Shown here piece after piece: positions 19,948 to 28,144 of a DNA stretch of 64,000 nt. The DNA is from Bradyrhizobium sp. 149. GTDB lineage: Bacteria > Pseudomonadota > Alphaproteobacteria > Rhizobiales > Xanthobacteraceae. The position numbers and the translations under genes were made by a program. Positions within the stretch are counted from its first letter, which is position 1, and every line of letters starts with the position of its first letter. The stretch is taken from assembly GCF_023073915.1 (NCBI RefSeq), contig NZ_JADPKK010000015.1, positions 62,001-126,000 of the forward strand, in the 5' to 3' direction. The notes beneath the pieces were generated by a model. That model ran no database searches. It saw nothing but the letters and a program-made list of their open reading frames with translations, and was not told the DNA's origin.

Positions 19948-20882
19948 CAGGCCGCTCCGCCCGCTTCAGTATGTATCCAGGCCTCGCCGCAAGCCTTCGC
20001 CAATTCGCGCACGCGAAGAATGTAGCTCTGCCGCTCCGTCACCGAGATCACGCCGCGCGCATCGAGCAGGTTGAAGACATGGCTCGCCTTGATGCACTGG
20101 TCATAGGCCGGCAGCGCCATCAAGTGCGCCTCGCGCTTGCCGTCCTTCCAGCCTGCCTCCAGATATTTCCTGCACGCTGCTTCCGCCATCTTGAACTGCT
20201 CGAACAGCATCGTGGTGTCGGCGACTTCGAAATTGTGCTTCGAATATTCCCGCTCCGCCTGCAGGAACACATCCCCATAGGTGACCTTGGCGTCACCGTC
20301 GCGGCCGTTGAAGTTGAGGTCGTAGACGCGATCGACGCCCTGCACATACATCGCGAGGCGCTCGAGGCCGTAGGTGAGCTCGCCCGCGACCGGCGCACAT
20401 TCGAAGCCGGCGACCTGCTGGAAATAGGTGAACTGGCTGACTTCCATGCCGTCGCACCAGCATTCCCAGCCGAGGCCCCAGGCGCCCAGCGTCGGGCTCT
20501 CCCAATCGTCCTCCACGAAGCGGATGTCGTGCACGGCGGAATCGATGCCGATCGCGGCGAGCGACTTCAGATACAGCTCCTGAAGGTTCGGCGGCGACGG
20601 CTTCATGATCACCTGGAACTGGTAGTAGTGCTGCATCCGGTTCGGGTTCTCGCCGTAGCGGCCGTCCTTGGGTCGCCGCGAGGGCTGCACATAGGCGGCA
20701 TTCCAGGGTTTTGGCCCGAGTGCGCGCAGTGTGGTCGCCGGATGGAAGGTACCCGCGCCCATCTCCATGTCGTAGGGCTGCAGGATCACGCAGCCCTGCT
20801 CGGCCCAGAACCGCTGGAGCGCGAGGATAAAGCCCTGGAACGAGCGTTCCGGGCGCATATGGGCGGGCAAGGAGGCGTCCAT
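19947..20882 (-). CDS. glyQ: glycine--tRNA ligase alpha subunit
   Basis: Catalytic alpha chain of bacterial-type glycyl-tRNA synthetase. 311 aa. Conserved text includes [84 protein letters not shown] and TYFQQVAG. It is transcribed before glyS with a one-base overlap. The C-terminus carries about 15 extra residues ending HTEAGGAA. No tRNA-dependent leader or T-box is seen upstream. Confidence 0.97.
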   Translation of the reverse strand: MDASLPAHMRPERSFQGFILALQRFWAEQGCVILQPYDMEMGAGTFHPATTLRALGPKPWNAAYVQPSRRPKDGRYGENPNRMQHYYQFQVIMKPSPPNLQELYLKSLAAIGIDSAVHDIRFVEDDWESPTLGAWGLGWECWCDGMEVSQFTYFQQVAGFECAPVAGELTYGLERLAMYVQGVDRVYDLNFNGRDGDAKVTYGDVFLQAEREYSKHNFEVADTTMLFEQFKMAEAACRKYLEAGWKDGKREAHLMALPAYDQCIKASHVFNLLDARGVISVTERQSYILRVRELAKACGEAWIHTEAGGAA

Positions 20883-20969
20883 CGTCAGATCGGGCTCTCG
20901 CGGGGGTTTGAATCGCGCGGGACCGTATCGACGGCAGGGGTGGGAATCAAGGTGAAGGGGGTGGAACGG

Positions 20970-21072
20970 CCGTCATTCCGGGGCCATGCGCAGCATCGAA
21001 CCCGGAATCTCGAGATTCTCAGGTGCACAACTGCGCACCCTAGTTCGCCCTTCGGGCGTCCCGGAATGACGG
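20970..21072. repeat. palindromic intergenic repeat, CCGTCATTCCGGG family
   Basis: Outer arms CCGTCATTCCGGG (20970-20982) and CCCGGAATGACGG (21060-21072) are perfect complements. Inside is a perfect 14-base palindrome GAATCTCGAGATTC (21005-21018) and a GCGCACCC/GGGCGT-like segment. It lies between glyQ and the next upstream gene, both on the minus strand. Confidence 0.85.
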
Positions 21073-21092
21073 CGTGTGAAGAAGCGCGCCAA

Positions 21093-21284
21093 CTAACTCG
21101 GTCGATAGGCCCCGGTCACGGGGTCCTGTTTCAGCGTCTGGACGGCCCCTCTATGGGCGGCCTCGGCGACGCGCGAGAGGCGCATCTCCTCCAGCTCCTG
21201 GTTGATCCGGACGGCGGTCTTGTAGGCCCAGCGGACCACGGCAAGCCCGCCCAAGACGCCCGCGAAAGCGACGAACGGCGGCAT
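21093..21284 (-). CDS. small single-pass membrane protein
   Basis: 63 aa. N-terminal transmembrane helix (PPFVAFAGVLGGLAVVRWAY), then a charged helix INQELEEMRLSRVAEAAHR and a tail ending DPVTGAYRPS. The AAGGAT before the ATG is a reasonable ribosome site. The reading frame is compact and continuous, sits on the same strand as sppA and glyQS, and looks conserved in type. Function unknown. Confidence 0.72.
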   Translation of the reverse strand: MPPFVAFAGVLGGLAVVRWAYKTAVRINQELEEMRLSRVAEAAHRGAVQTLKQDPVTGAYRPS

Positions 21285-21388
21285 CGGTCGATCCTTGTTG
21301 AGTGCTCAGCCCCCACGCGCATTCTTGCGCAGACCGGGCTGCGCCGCAATTGGCTCAGCCCGGACCAAATGGCGCGGGAGGGCTCCGT

Positions 21389-22297
21389 CTAGAACCCGAA
21401 TTTCGCCCAAATCGCGCGCGTCTCGACGGCCGAGATCAGATCGTCTGGCAGGCCGGCCATTGATTCCATGGCCGAAAGCTGCCCCGCGCCGGGCGATTTC
21501 CGGCCCAGAAGGCTGGAGAGCAGACCGGTCGGCTGGGCAATCACGGGGGTGAGAACCTTCTCGCCATAGCGGGCACGAAGAGTTGAGCGGAGATCGCCGA
21601 TGCTGTCGGCGAGCCCCAGCGCGATCGAACTCTCGCCGGCCCAGTATTCGCCCGTGAACAGGGTATCGTCGGAGCCCTTCAACCGCGCGCCGCGGCTCTC
21701 CTTTACCAGCGCGATGAATATCTGGTGGATCTCGCGCTGGAGCGCTTTCAGCTTGGCGACGTCGTCGGGGTTTTCAGGGAGAAACGGGTCGAGCATCGCC
21801 TTGTGCGCGCCGGCCGTGTAGAGGCGCCGCTCGATGCCGAGCCGCTTGATCGCTTCCTGGAAACCAAAACTGCCGCCGACCACGCCGATCGAGCCGAGGA
21901 TCGAGGACGGATCGCAGATGATCTCGTCGCCTGCGCAGGCGATCATGTAGCCGCCGGAGGCCGCGACGTCCTCGACGAACACCAGCACCGGCAGCTTTTT
22001 CTCCGCCGCGAGCTGCTTGATGCGCAGATAGATCTGGCGCGACTGCACGGGCGAGCCGCCGGGCGAGTTGATCACCAGCGCCACCGCCTTGGCGTTGCGC
22101 ATTGAAAACGCCCGCTCCAGCACCCGCGCAACGGTCGCGAGCGTCATGCCCGGGCGCAGTGGCGTCACCGCGCCGATCACACCCGACAGCCGCACCACCG
22201 GCACCACGGCCGTGCCGGGACGGAAGCGCGCCGGCAGATATTGCATGAGCTTGTCGGCCAGGCCGGAACTCTCACGATCGTTCAATTTTTCGGCCAT
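21389..22297 (-). CDS. S49-family signal peptide peptidase-like protease
   Basis: 302 aa, single-domain SppA/SohB-like serine protease. The catalytic pair of the S49 family is Ser in DVAASGGYMIACAGD and a Lys of the second half (RRLYTAGAHKAMLDPF). NSPGGSPVQS and GSIGVVGGSFG are further hallmarks. It has no clear N-terminal transmembrane helix, unlike E. coli SppA; a weak hydrophobic stretch (VVPVVRLSGVIGAV) begins the domain. It would cut remnant signal peptides or other peptides at the membrane. The ATG at 22297 has GAGGTAA upstream. The C-terminal 60 residues are poorly conserved. Confidence 0.9.
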   Translation of the reverse strand: MAEKLNDRESSGLADKLMQYLPARFRPGTAVVPVVRLSGVIGAVTPLRPGMTLATVARVLERAFSMRNAKAVALVINSPGGSPVQSRQIYLRIKQLAAEKKLPVLVFVEDVAASGGYMIACAGDEIICDPSSILGSIGVVGGSFGFQEAIKRLGIERRLYTAGAHKAMLDPFLPENPDDVAKLKALQREIHQIFIALVKESRGARLKGSDDTLFTGEYWAGESSIALGLADSIGDLRSTLRARYGEKVLTPVIAQPTGLLSSLLGRKSPGAGQLSAMESMAGLPDDLISAVETRAIWAKFGF

Positions 22298-22408
22298 GCC
22301 GTTACCTCTGATTAACTATTTCTTATCACGCGACTGTCATTGGAAGGGCCCGGAACGTGTTTTGCAGAAACCCCGTTGGGAGGCTGCAATGGACCAGCGG
22401 AGAACACC

Positions 22409-22507
22409 ATGAAAATCTATCTGCTGATGCTGCTGATCGGTGCGCTGTTCATGGCGATCCGCTTGACGACTCCGCAAGAGCAGCAGTCGGAATCGCTTCC
22501 CCAGTAG
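22409..22507 (+). CDS. 32-residue membrane peptide
   Basis: ATG preceded by GGAGAACACC. The product opens MKIYLLMLLIGALFMAI and continues with RLTTPQEQQSE before LPQ. One hydrophobic helix is followed by a polar Gln/Glu/Ser tail, a plausible single-pass inner-membrane peptide. It sits between the divergently oriented sppA-like gene and the convergent methyltransferase gene, whose stop is 4 bases away. Size, hydrophobicity and a good ribosome site support it; no homology can be claimed. Confidence 0.6.
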   Translation: MKIYLLMLLIGALFMAIRLTTPQEQQSESLPQ

Positions 22508-22511
22508 ACCG

Positions 22512-23279
22512 TCACGGCTCTGCCAGCGGCAACACCGCCCGTCCCTCCAGAATATCCCTCACCTCGTTGTTCGGCACGCCTGGCCCGTCATTGAGCATAA
22601 GGCCGGGCAGCACGCGCGTCGGAGCCCGGCCGCCCTTGACGGCGCGCACCAACACGCGGATCGCGGGCCGTGCCGCCTCGCCGTGCAGCGCCAAGATCGC
22701 AAGACTTCCGAACCCGCGTGACAGCGCTGCCAAAACTTCGGCGATCCCATCTGCGCGCCAGATCAGGGTCAGCGCGCCATCTGATCGGAGGATGCGCCGC
22801 GCCGCATGCATCCACGCATTCAACGTCTCCCCGGTCGCCACATGCGCGATCTGGCGCGCCTGATCGGGCGAGCCGCGATGGCGAGCGGGATCGTTGAAGG
22901 GCGGGTTCATCAGCACCACGTCGACGCTGTCGGGCGCGAGCCCGCTCGCCGCGAAGGCCTGCGCGTCCGCCGTGACGTCGAGCACGATCGTCTCGGCGGC
23001 GATCGCATTCGCCGCCGCGTTGGCGCGCGCGAGCTCCGCCAGCTCCGGATCGATCTCGACCAGACCGAGCCTGATCCCCGGAACGCGCCGGGCGAGCGCA
23101 AGCCCGGCCGCTCCGATGCCGGCGCCAAGGTCGACCACGCGGTCGCCCGCCTTCGCCTCCGTCGCCGCTGCGAGCAAAATGGCGTCGTGCCCGGCGCGAT
23201 GGCCGACCCGCTTCTGCTTCAGCCGCAATTGCCCGCCGAGAAAGGCGTCCTCGGTGAGGTCGGCCAGCGCTTCACTCAT
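22512..23279 (-). CDS. tRNA1(Val) adenine-N6 methyltransferase-like protein (TrmN6/YfiC type)
   Basis: 255 aa class I SAM-dependent methyltransferase. N-terminal GGQLRLKQKRVGHRAGHDAILL is typical of YfiC/TrmN6 proteins. The SAM-binding motif I is VVDLGAGIGAAGL (about 48-60), an acidic ribose-binding residue sits in GLVEIDPE, and the N6-adenine catalytic motif is LMNPPFND (about 130). The family methylates A37 of tRNA-Val, though some relatives act on other substrates. It overlaps the upstream DUF2007 gene by 8 bases, suggesting one transcript. Confidence 0.87.
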   Translation of the reverse strand: MSEALADLTEDAFLGGQLRLKQKRVGHRAGHDAILLAAATEAKAGDRVVDLGAGIGAAGLALARRVPGIRLGLVEIDPELAELARANAAANAIAAETIVLDVTADAQAFAASGLAPDSVDVVLMNPPFNDPARHRGSPDQARQIAHVATGETLNAWMHAARRILRSDGALTLIWRADGIAEVLAALSRGFGSLAILALHGEAARPAIRVLVRAVKGGRAPTRVLPGLMLNDGPGVPNNEVRDILEGRAVLPLAEP

Positions 23280-23499
23280 CGCCGCGCAGTTCGTGGCTGA
23301 GGCCGGCGTCGGTCAGAAGCTGCCGGGCCTCGAGGGCATCGTCCTCATGGACCAGGATCCGCCGCGGCAAAATGCCGAGCGAGCCCTCGATGATGCTCAT
23401 GTTCTGGTCCAGCACCAGATGATGGATGTTGGCGCCGTCGAGCAGCGCGCCGATCGCCGACACCAGCACCATATCGTTGGTTCGAACCAGTTCTCGCAA
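23272..23499 (-). CDS. DUF2007-family small protein (putative signal-transducing protein)
   Basis: 75 aa from a TTG start at 23499 (opening LRELVRTND in the reading frame, initiator Met), with GGAGA 9 bases upstream; an internal ATG at 23472 would drop nine residues of the domain. The chain has the DUF2007 pattern: RELVRTNDMVLVSAIGALL, HHLVLDQNMS and RRILVHEDDALEARQLL. The fold is a small ferredoxin-like one; function unknown. It overlaps the start of the TrmN6-like gene by 8 bases and is divergent from the polyprenyl synthase gene. Confidence 0.82.
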   Translation of the reverse strand: MRELVRTNDMVLVSAIGALLDGANIHHLVLDQNMSIIEGSLGILPRRILVHEDDALEARQLLTDAGLSHELRGDE

Positions 23500-23631
23500 A
23501 ACACAGGTCTCCTGCCTGACGGGGATTAAGCGGCAAATGTCAATGGTTCCACGGCCCTTGCCGCATCCCCGTCCAGTTTCTATTGTCTTTCCATCAGAAT
23601 AGCCCTTCCGGGGCAAATATTGGAGACCGGC

Positions 23632-24639
23632 GTGGCCGTCATCGTACCTTTCGAAACTCCCGGCGCGTCGATCGAAGAGCTGGTTGCCCTTGTCGCCGGT
23701 GACATGGAGCGCGTCAACGCCACGATCCTGTCGCGGACCGGTTCGGACGTGACCATGATCCCGGAGGTCGCCAACCATTTGATCTCCTCCGGGGGCAAGC
23801 GCCTGCGCCCGATGCTGACGCTGGCCATGGCCAACCTCGCCGGCTACACCGGCGACGGCCATATCAAGCTCGCGGCCAGCGTCGAGTTCATGCATACCGC
23901 CACGCTCCTGCACGACGACGTTGTCGACGAGAGCGAGATGCGCCGCGGCAAGCTGTCGGCGCGCATGCTCTGGGGCAATGAGGCGAGCGTGCTAGTCGGC
24001 GACTTCCTGCTCGGCCAGGCCTTCCGCATGATGGTCGAGGTCGGCTCGCTCCGTGCGCTGGACATTCTTTCCGCGGCCGCCGCGACCATCGCCGAGGGCG
24101 AGGTGATGCAGCTTGCCGCCGCCAAGAACACCGCGACCACCGAGGACGAATATCTCGCCGTGATCCGTGGCAAGACCGCCGAGCTGTTCGCGGCCGCCTG
24201 CGAGGTGGGGCCCGTGATCGCCAATCGTCCGAAGGCGGAGCAGACCGCCTGCCGCTCGGTCGGCATGAATCTCGGCATCGCCTTCCAGCTCGTCGACGAC
24301 GTGCTCGACTATGGCGGCAAAAGTGCAAAACTCGGCAAGAACACCGGCGACGATTTCCGCGAGGGCAAGATCACGCTGCCCGTCGTGCTCGCCTTCCGCC
24401 GCGGCAACGACACCGAGCGCGCCTTCTGGATCCGCGCGCTCGAGCGCGGCGAAATCGGCGACAGCGACCTCGACCACGCCGTCGGATTGATGAACAAGCA
24501 TCGTGCGCTCGAAGACACGCGGAGCCGTGCCCAGCACTACGGCGCCATGGCGGTGGACGCGCTGGCGCTGTTCCCATCCTCGCCGATGAAGAGCGCGCTG
24601 GAGCAGGTCGTGGCGTTCTGCCTGGCACGGTCGCATTAG
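23632..24639 (+). CDS. polyprenyl diphosphate synthase (long-chain, quinone side chain)
   Basis: Trans-polyprenyl synthase of the IspB/DdsA group, making the side chain of ubiquinone (decaprenyl in most alphaproteobacteria; chain length not readable here). 335 aa from GTG at 23632 with GGAG 8 bases upstream; an in-frame TTG at 23620 would overlap that site. First aspartate-rich motif HDDVVDESEMRRG, second LVDDVLDYGG, plus GGKRLRPML, GNEASVLVGDFLL and GKTAELFAAAC. It is divergent from the DUF2007/methylase pair. Confidence 0.94.
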   Translation: MAVIVPFETPGASIEELVALVAGDMERVNATILSRTGSDVTMIPEVANHLISSGGKRLRPMLTLAMANLAGYTGDGHIKLAASVEFMHTATLLHDDVVDESEMRRGKLSARMLWGNEASVLVGDFLLGQAFRMMVEVGSLRALDILSAAAATIAEGEVMQLAAAKNTATTEDEYLAVIRGKTAELFAAACEVGPVIANRPKAEQTACRSVGMNLGIAFQLVDDVLDYGGKSAKLGKNTGDDFREGKITLPVVLAFRRGNDTERAFWIRALERGEIGDSDLDHAVGLMNKHRALEDTRSRAQHYGAMAVDALALFPSSPMKSALEQVVAFCLARSH

Positions 24640-24700
24640 GCACGCTGCTCGATGCGGTGCCGGCTAAGGCCGGTGAGGTAATGCCCGACTGCATCAACGA

Positions 24701-24776
24701 TCGTCGTTGCGAGCGCAACGAAATCAGGTCTGTCACCGCGGCAAGACGCTGGATTGCTTCGCTTCGCTCGCAATCA
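24701..24776. repeat. palindromic intergenic repeat, TTGCGAGCG...CGCTCGCAA family
   Basis: Imperfect inverted repeat with arms TTGCGAGCGCAACGAA (from 24707) and GCTTCGCTTCGCTCGCAAT (to 24774), of a kind scattered through Rhizobiales intergenic DNA. It lies between the polyprenyl synthase gene and the HxlR operon and may end transcription of the former. Confidence 0.65.
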
Positions 24777-24779
24777 CAA

Positions 24780-24802
24780 GTAACTTGCATTTTGCAAGCT
24801 AC
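24780..24802. promoter_or_regulatory. operator-like palindrome before the HxlR gene
   Basis: GTAACTTGCA-TTT-TGCAAGCTAC: two 10-base half-sites with a 3-base spacer and one mismatch, ending 17 bases before the HxlR ATG. HxlR regulators bind such inverted repeats as dimers, so autoregulation is likely (inference). Confidence 0.68.
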
Positions 24803-24819
24803 AATCCTACTTTCCCCTC

Positions 24820-25335
24820 ATGCAGCCCAAATCCCCCTCCATCCTGGAATGCCCGGTCGGCCGCGCCGTGGAGACGGTCGGCGAATGGTGGAGCATTTTG
24901 ATCCTGCGCGATGCGTTCCAGGGCGCAACAAAGTTCGACGAATTTTCGCAAAGCCTCGGGATCGCGCCGAACATCCTGTCGCGACGTCTTGCCCATCTCA
25001 CCGAGAGCGGCATGTTCGTCCGCCGCCGCTACAATGAACGGCCGCCGCGCTACGAATATGTGCTGACGGACAAGGCGCGGGACTTCTTCCCCGTGATCGT
25101 CGCGCTGCTCGCCTGGGGCAACAAGCATCTCGCGCCGAAGGGCGAATCCATCCTGCTGGCGAACCGCGTCGATGTTCGTCCGTTCGATCCGGTCGTGGTC
25201 GATGCCGCCGACATGCAGCCGATCACGCTCGCCAACGCGGTCATCATCGCCGGTCCCCGCGCCAGCCGTGTCATGCGCAAACGGCTGACCTCGCTCAAAG
25301 CCATGAACCCGGCCGTCGCGCCGGCTGGAGACTGA
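24820..25335 (+). CDS. HxlR-family transcriptional regulator
   Basis: 171 aa winged-helix DNA-binding protein. The HxlR domain covers about residues 8-100: CPVGRAVETVGEWWSILILR, then FDEFSQSLGIAPNILSRRL (recognition region), GMFVRRRYNERPPRYEYVLT (wing) and LTDKARDFFPVIVALLAWG. The N-terminal Cys (ECPVG) is the position used for redox sensing in some HxlR proteins. The C-terminal ~60 residues are an extension of unknown role. It is followed one base later by fabF, so the two are surely cotranscribed. Confidence 0.92.
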   Translation: MQPKSPSILECPVGRAVETVGEWWSILILRDAFQGATKFDEFSQSLGIAPNILSRRLAHLTESGMFVRRRYNERPPRYEYVLTDKARDFFPVIVALLAWGNKHLAPKGESILLANRVDVRPFDPVVVDAADMQPITLANAVIIAGPRASRVMRKRLTSLKAMNPAVAPAGD

Positions 25336-25336
25336 C

Positions 25337-26599
25337 ATGCGTCGTATCGTCGTGACGGGAATGGGCGCGGTGTCGCCGCTTGGCTGCGGTGTCGAATTGT
25401 CCTGGAGCCGGCTGCTGGCCGGTCAAAGCGGGCTACGTCCGCTGCCGGAATGGTCGCAGGCGCTGCCTGCACGCATTGCCGGCCTCGTGCCCGACAAGGC
25501 CGATGACGCCCACGGCGGCTTCGATCCCGCGCAAGCCGCCGCGCCAAAAGACCAGCGCAAGATGGACCGCTTCATCCTGTTCGCGCTGCTCGCCAGCGCA
25601 GAAGCGGTTGCGCAGGCCGGATGGACGCCGCAGGACGCGGCGGCGCAGGAACGAACCGCGACGATCATCGCCTCCGGCGTCGGCGGATTCCCGGCGATGG
25701 CGGAAGCTGTGCGCATCACTGAGCAGCGCGGCCCGCGCCGGCTCTCGCCGTTCACGATTCCCTCCTTCCTCGCCAATCTCGCGGCCGGCCACGTTTCGAT
25801 CAAATACGGCTACAAGGGTGCGCTGGGCACACCGGTCACGGCCTGCGCCGCCGGCGTTCAGGCGATCGGCGATGCCGCGCGGATGATCCGCGCCGGCGAG
25901 ATTGATGTGGCGATCTGCGGCGGCGCGGAGGCCTGCATCGATATCGTCAGCCTCGGCGGCTTTGCTGCGGCCCGCGCACTGTCGAGTTCCTTCAACGACG
26001 CGCCCGCGCGCGCCTCGCGCCCGTTCGATCGTGACCGCGACGGTTTTGTCATGGGCGAAGGCGCCGGCATCCTGGTGATCGAGGAGCTGGAGCATGCGTT
26101 GGCGCGCGGCGCGACGCCGATCGCGGAGATCGTCGGATACGGCACGACCGCGGACGCCTATCACATGACATCGGGTCCGCCTGATGGCGACGGCGCCCGG
26201 CGCGCCATGGAGATCGCGCTCCGGCAAGCGAAGCTTGCGCCCGCGGATCTGCAGCACTTGAATGCGCACGCGACCTCGACGCCGGCCGGCGACGAGAGCG
26301 AGCTTGGCGCGATTGCCGCGCTGTTCGGTCGTCACCGCGGCATCGCCGTGAGCGCGACCAAATCGGCCACCGGCCATCTGCTCGGCGCCGCCGGTGGCCT
26401 TGAAGCGATTTTCACCGCGCTCGCCCTGCGCGACCAGATCGCGCCGCCGACCCTCAATCTCGAAAACGCAGATCCCGGCGCGGACGGCATCGACATTGTC
26501 GCCGGCGTGGCGCGTCCAATGAAGATGCAGCACGCGATCTCCAACGGGTTCGGCTTTGGAGGCGTGAATGCCAGCGTGATCTTCCGCCGGATGGGCTAG
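25337..26599 (+). CDS. beta-ketoacyl-ACP synthase II (FabF-type), stand-alone paralogue
   Basis: 420 aa condensing enzyme. Catalytic triad positions: Cys in VTACAAGVQA (near 170), His in LNAHATSTPAGD (near 310) and Lys/His in KSATGHLLGAAGGLEA (near 345). SNGFGFGGVNASV is at the C-terminus. The canonical active-site text TACATG is TACAAG here, a small deviation. It elongates acyl-ACP by two carbons. It lies directly after an HxlR regulator rather than with acpP/fabG, so it may be a condition-specific paralogue and not the main FabF (inference). Confidence 0.92.
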   Translation: MRRIVVTGMGAVSPLGCGVELSWSRLLAGQSGLRPLPEWSQALPARIAGLVPDKADDAHGGFDPAQAAAPKDQRKMDRFILFALLASAEAVAQAGWTPQDAAAQERTATIIASGVGGFPAMAEAVRITEQRGPRRLSPFTIPSFLANLAAGHVSIKYGYKGALGTPVTACAAGVQAIGDAARMIRAGEIDVAICGGAEACIDIVSLGGFAAARALSSSFNDAPARASRPFDRDRDGFVMGEGAGILVIEELEHALARGATPIAEIVGYGTTADAYHMTSGPPDGDGARRAMEIALRQAKLAPADLQHLNAHATSTPAGDESELGAIAALFGRHRGIAVSATKSATGHLLGAAGGLEAIFTALALRDQIAPPTLNLENADPGADGIDIVAGVARPMKMQHAISNGFGFGGVNASVIFRRMG

Positions 26600-26643
26600 G
26601 CAAGAGGGCTTGCAATCGCGGCAAGCTGCGCTACGAAAACAGG

Positions 26644-27276
26644 ATGATTGAAACGAATTTCTGGCTGTTCCTGGCCGCCGCTTGTCTCATCGCCGTCATT
26701 CCCGGCCCTGGCATCTTCTACGTCGCGGCACGGACCTTGTCGGAAGGGCGCGGCAGCGGCTTTGCGTCGACCGCCGGCACCGCGCTCGGCGGACTGGTTC
26801 ATGTGGTCGCGGGCAGCCTCGGCATCTCCGCGATCATCCTTGCCAGCGCCGAGTTGTTTGCCGCGTTGAAATTTGTCGGCGCACTCTATCTGGTCTGGCT
26901 CGGCATCAGGACCTTTCGCCGCGCCGGCGGCGCGCTGTCATTCGACAGCGAGCCCGTCGGCGACAAGCGCGCCTTTCGCGACGGCGTGCTGGTTGAGGCG
27001 CTGAACCCGAAGACCGCCGCATTCTTCCTCGCCTTCATTCCGCAGTTCCTTGATCCGGCTGGATCGAGCCCGGCACTGCAATTCATCATGTTGGGTGCGA
27101 TCTCGGTGACGCTGAACACGCTCGCCGATATCGTGGTGGTGCTGATGGCCTCCGCGACACGCACGCAGTTGATCGGAAAGCCGCATCTGATGCGACGTCT
27201 CACGCAAGGCTCCGGCGTCTTCATCGCAGGGCTCGGCCTGTCGCTTGCACTGGCGCGGCGGCCCGTGAATGGATAG
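26644..27276 (+). CDS. LysE-family amino-acid/metabolite exporter
   Basis: 210 aa inner-membrane protein with about six hydrophobic helices. The N-terminal PGPGIFYVAARTLSEGRGSG motif is characteristic of LysE/RhtB exporters; GALYLVWLGIRTFR and NPKTAAFFLAFIPQF are further family segments. It likely exports an amino acid or similar small molecule; the substrate cannot be told. It starts 44 bases after fabF and overlaps the next gene by 8 bases, so it belongs to the same transcription unit. Confidence 0.9.
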   Translation: MIETNFWLFLAAACLIAVIPGPGIFYVAARTLSEGRGSGFASTAGTALGGLVHVVAGSLGISAIILASAELFAALKFVGALYLVWLGIRTFRRAGGALSFDSEPVGDKRAFRDGVLVEALNPKTAAFFLAFIPQFLDPAGSSPALQFIMLGAISVTLNTLADIVVVLMASATRTQLIGKPHLMRRLTQGSGVFIAGLGLSLALARRPVNG

Positions 27277-28144
27277 CTCCGCGATGCTCGCCCCGCAAAG
27301 CCGCACGTACGAGTCTCATGGCCTGCAGCTGCACTACGCCGACTGGGGCAACGACGACGCCCCCGTCGCCGTCCTGATTCACGGCGGCCGCGATCACTGC
27401 CGCAGCTGGGATGTCATCGCCCGGTCACTGCAGCCGCATTTTCACGTGCTCGCACCCGACCTGCGCGGTCACGGCGATTCTGACTGGACCAGGGGCGGCA
27501 GCTACGCGCTGACGGAGTATGTGTATGATCTCACCCAGCTCGTCCGCGCCATCGCAGCGCATCAAGTGACTCTCATCGGGCATTCCATGGGCGGCATGGT
27601 CAGCCTGATCTTTACAGGGTCGTTCCCCGAACAGGTCTCGAAGCTGGTCGTGCTCGACGGCGTGACGATGTTGCCGGATACACGAAAACCGCCGGCGCAT
27701 GAGCGCATCGGCAAATGGGTTGGTCAGCTCGACAAGCTGCACGACCGCGTACCGCGCCGCTATCCGACCCTAGAAGCTGCGGCGGCACAGATGGTGCTTC
27801 ACAACAAGCGGCTGTCCCGTGACCTCGCGCTGCATCTCGCCACCCACGGCGCGCGGCAGAATGAGGACGGCACCTATAGCTGGAAGTTCGATCCCTACCA
27901 GCGTGCCTCTGCGCCGCACCGGCTCTGGCCGGACGATCACATCGCGCTGTGGTCGCGCATCACCTGTCCGACGCTGCTCTTGAATGCCGGCGAAAGCTTT
28001 CTGGCTGGCGCCAGGGCCGCGGGCCTGGAGCGCTACTTCCCGCAGGCGCGCGTCGAGACCATTGCCGGGGCCGGACACTGGCTGCAGCATGACAAGCCGC
28101 AGGAGGTGTTGGGTGAGATCAGGGAGTTTCTTGGACTGACCTAA
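27269..28144 (+). CDS. alpha/beta hydrolase
   Basis: 291 aa alpha/beta-hydrolase-fold enzyme. Oxyanion motif HGGRDHCRSWD, nucleophile elbow GHSMGGMVS (Ser near residue 109), a late acid in the CPTLLLNAGESF region, and catalytic His in GAGHWLQHDKP near 270. The general shape fits esterases or haloalkane-dehalogenase-like hydrolases; the substrate is not predictable. Its start overlaps the lysE-family gene by 8 bases, consistent with an hxlR-fabF-lysE-hydrolase operon. Its stop overlaps the convergent ispE stop by four bases. Confidence 0.9.
   Translation: MDSSAMLAPQSRTYESHGLQLHYADWGNDDAPVAVLIHGGRDHCRSWDVIARSLQPHFHVLAPDLRGHGDSDWTRGGSYALTEYVYDLTQLVRAIAAHQVTLIGHSMGGMVSLIFTGSFPEQVSKLVVLDGVTMLPDTRKPPAHERIGKWVGQLDKLHDRVPRRYPTLEAAAAQMVLHNKRLSRDLALHLATHGARQNEDGTYSWKFDPYQRASAPHRLWPDDHIALWSRITCPTLLLNAGESFLAGARAAGLERYFPQARVETIAGAGHWLQHDKPQEVLGEIREFLGLT

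Noticed and set aside
17698..20025. A 775-codon frame on the plus strand opposite glyS
   Set aside because: Shadow of glyS; it begins inside a terminator and palindromic repeat, which no real gene would do.
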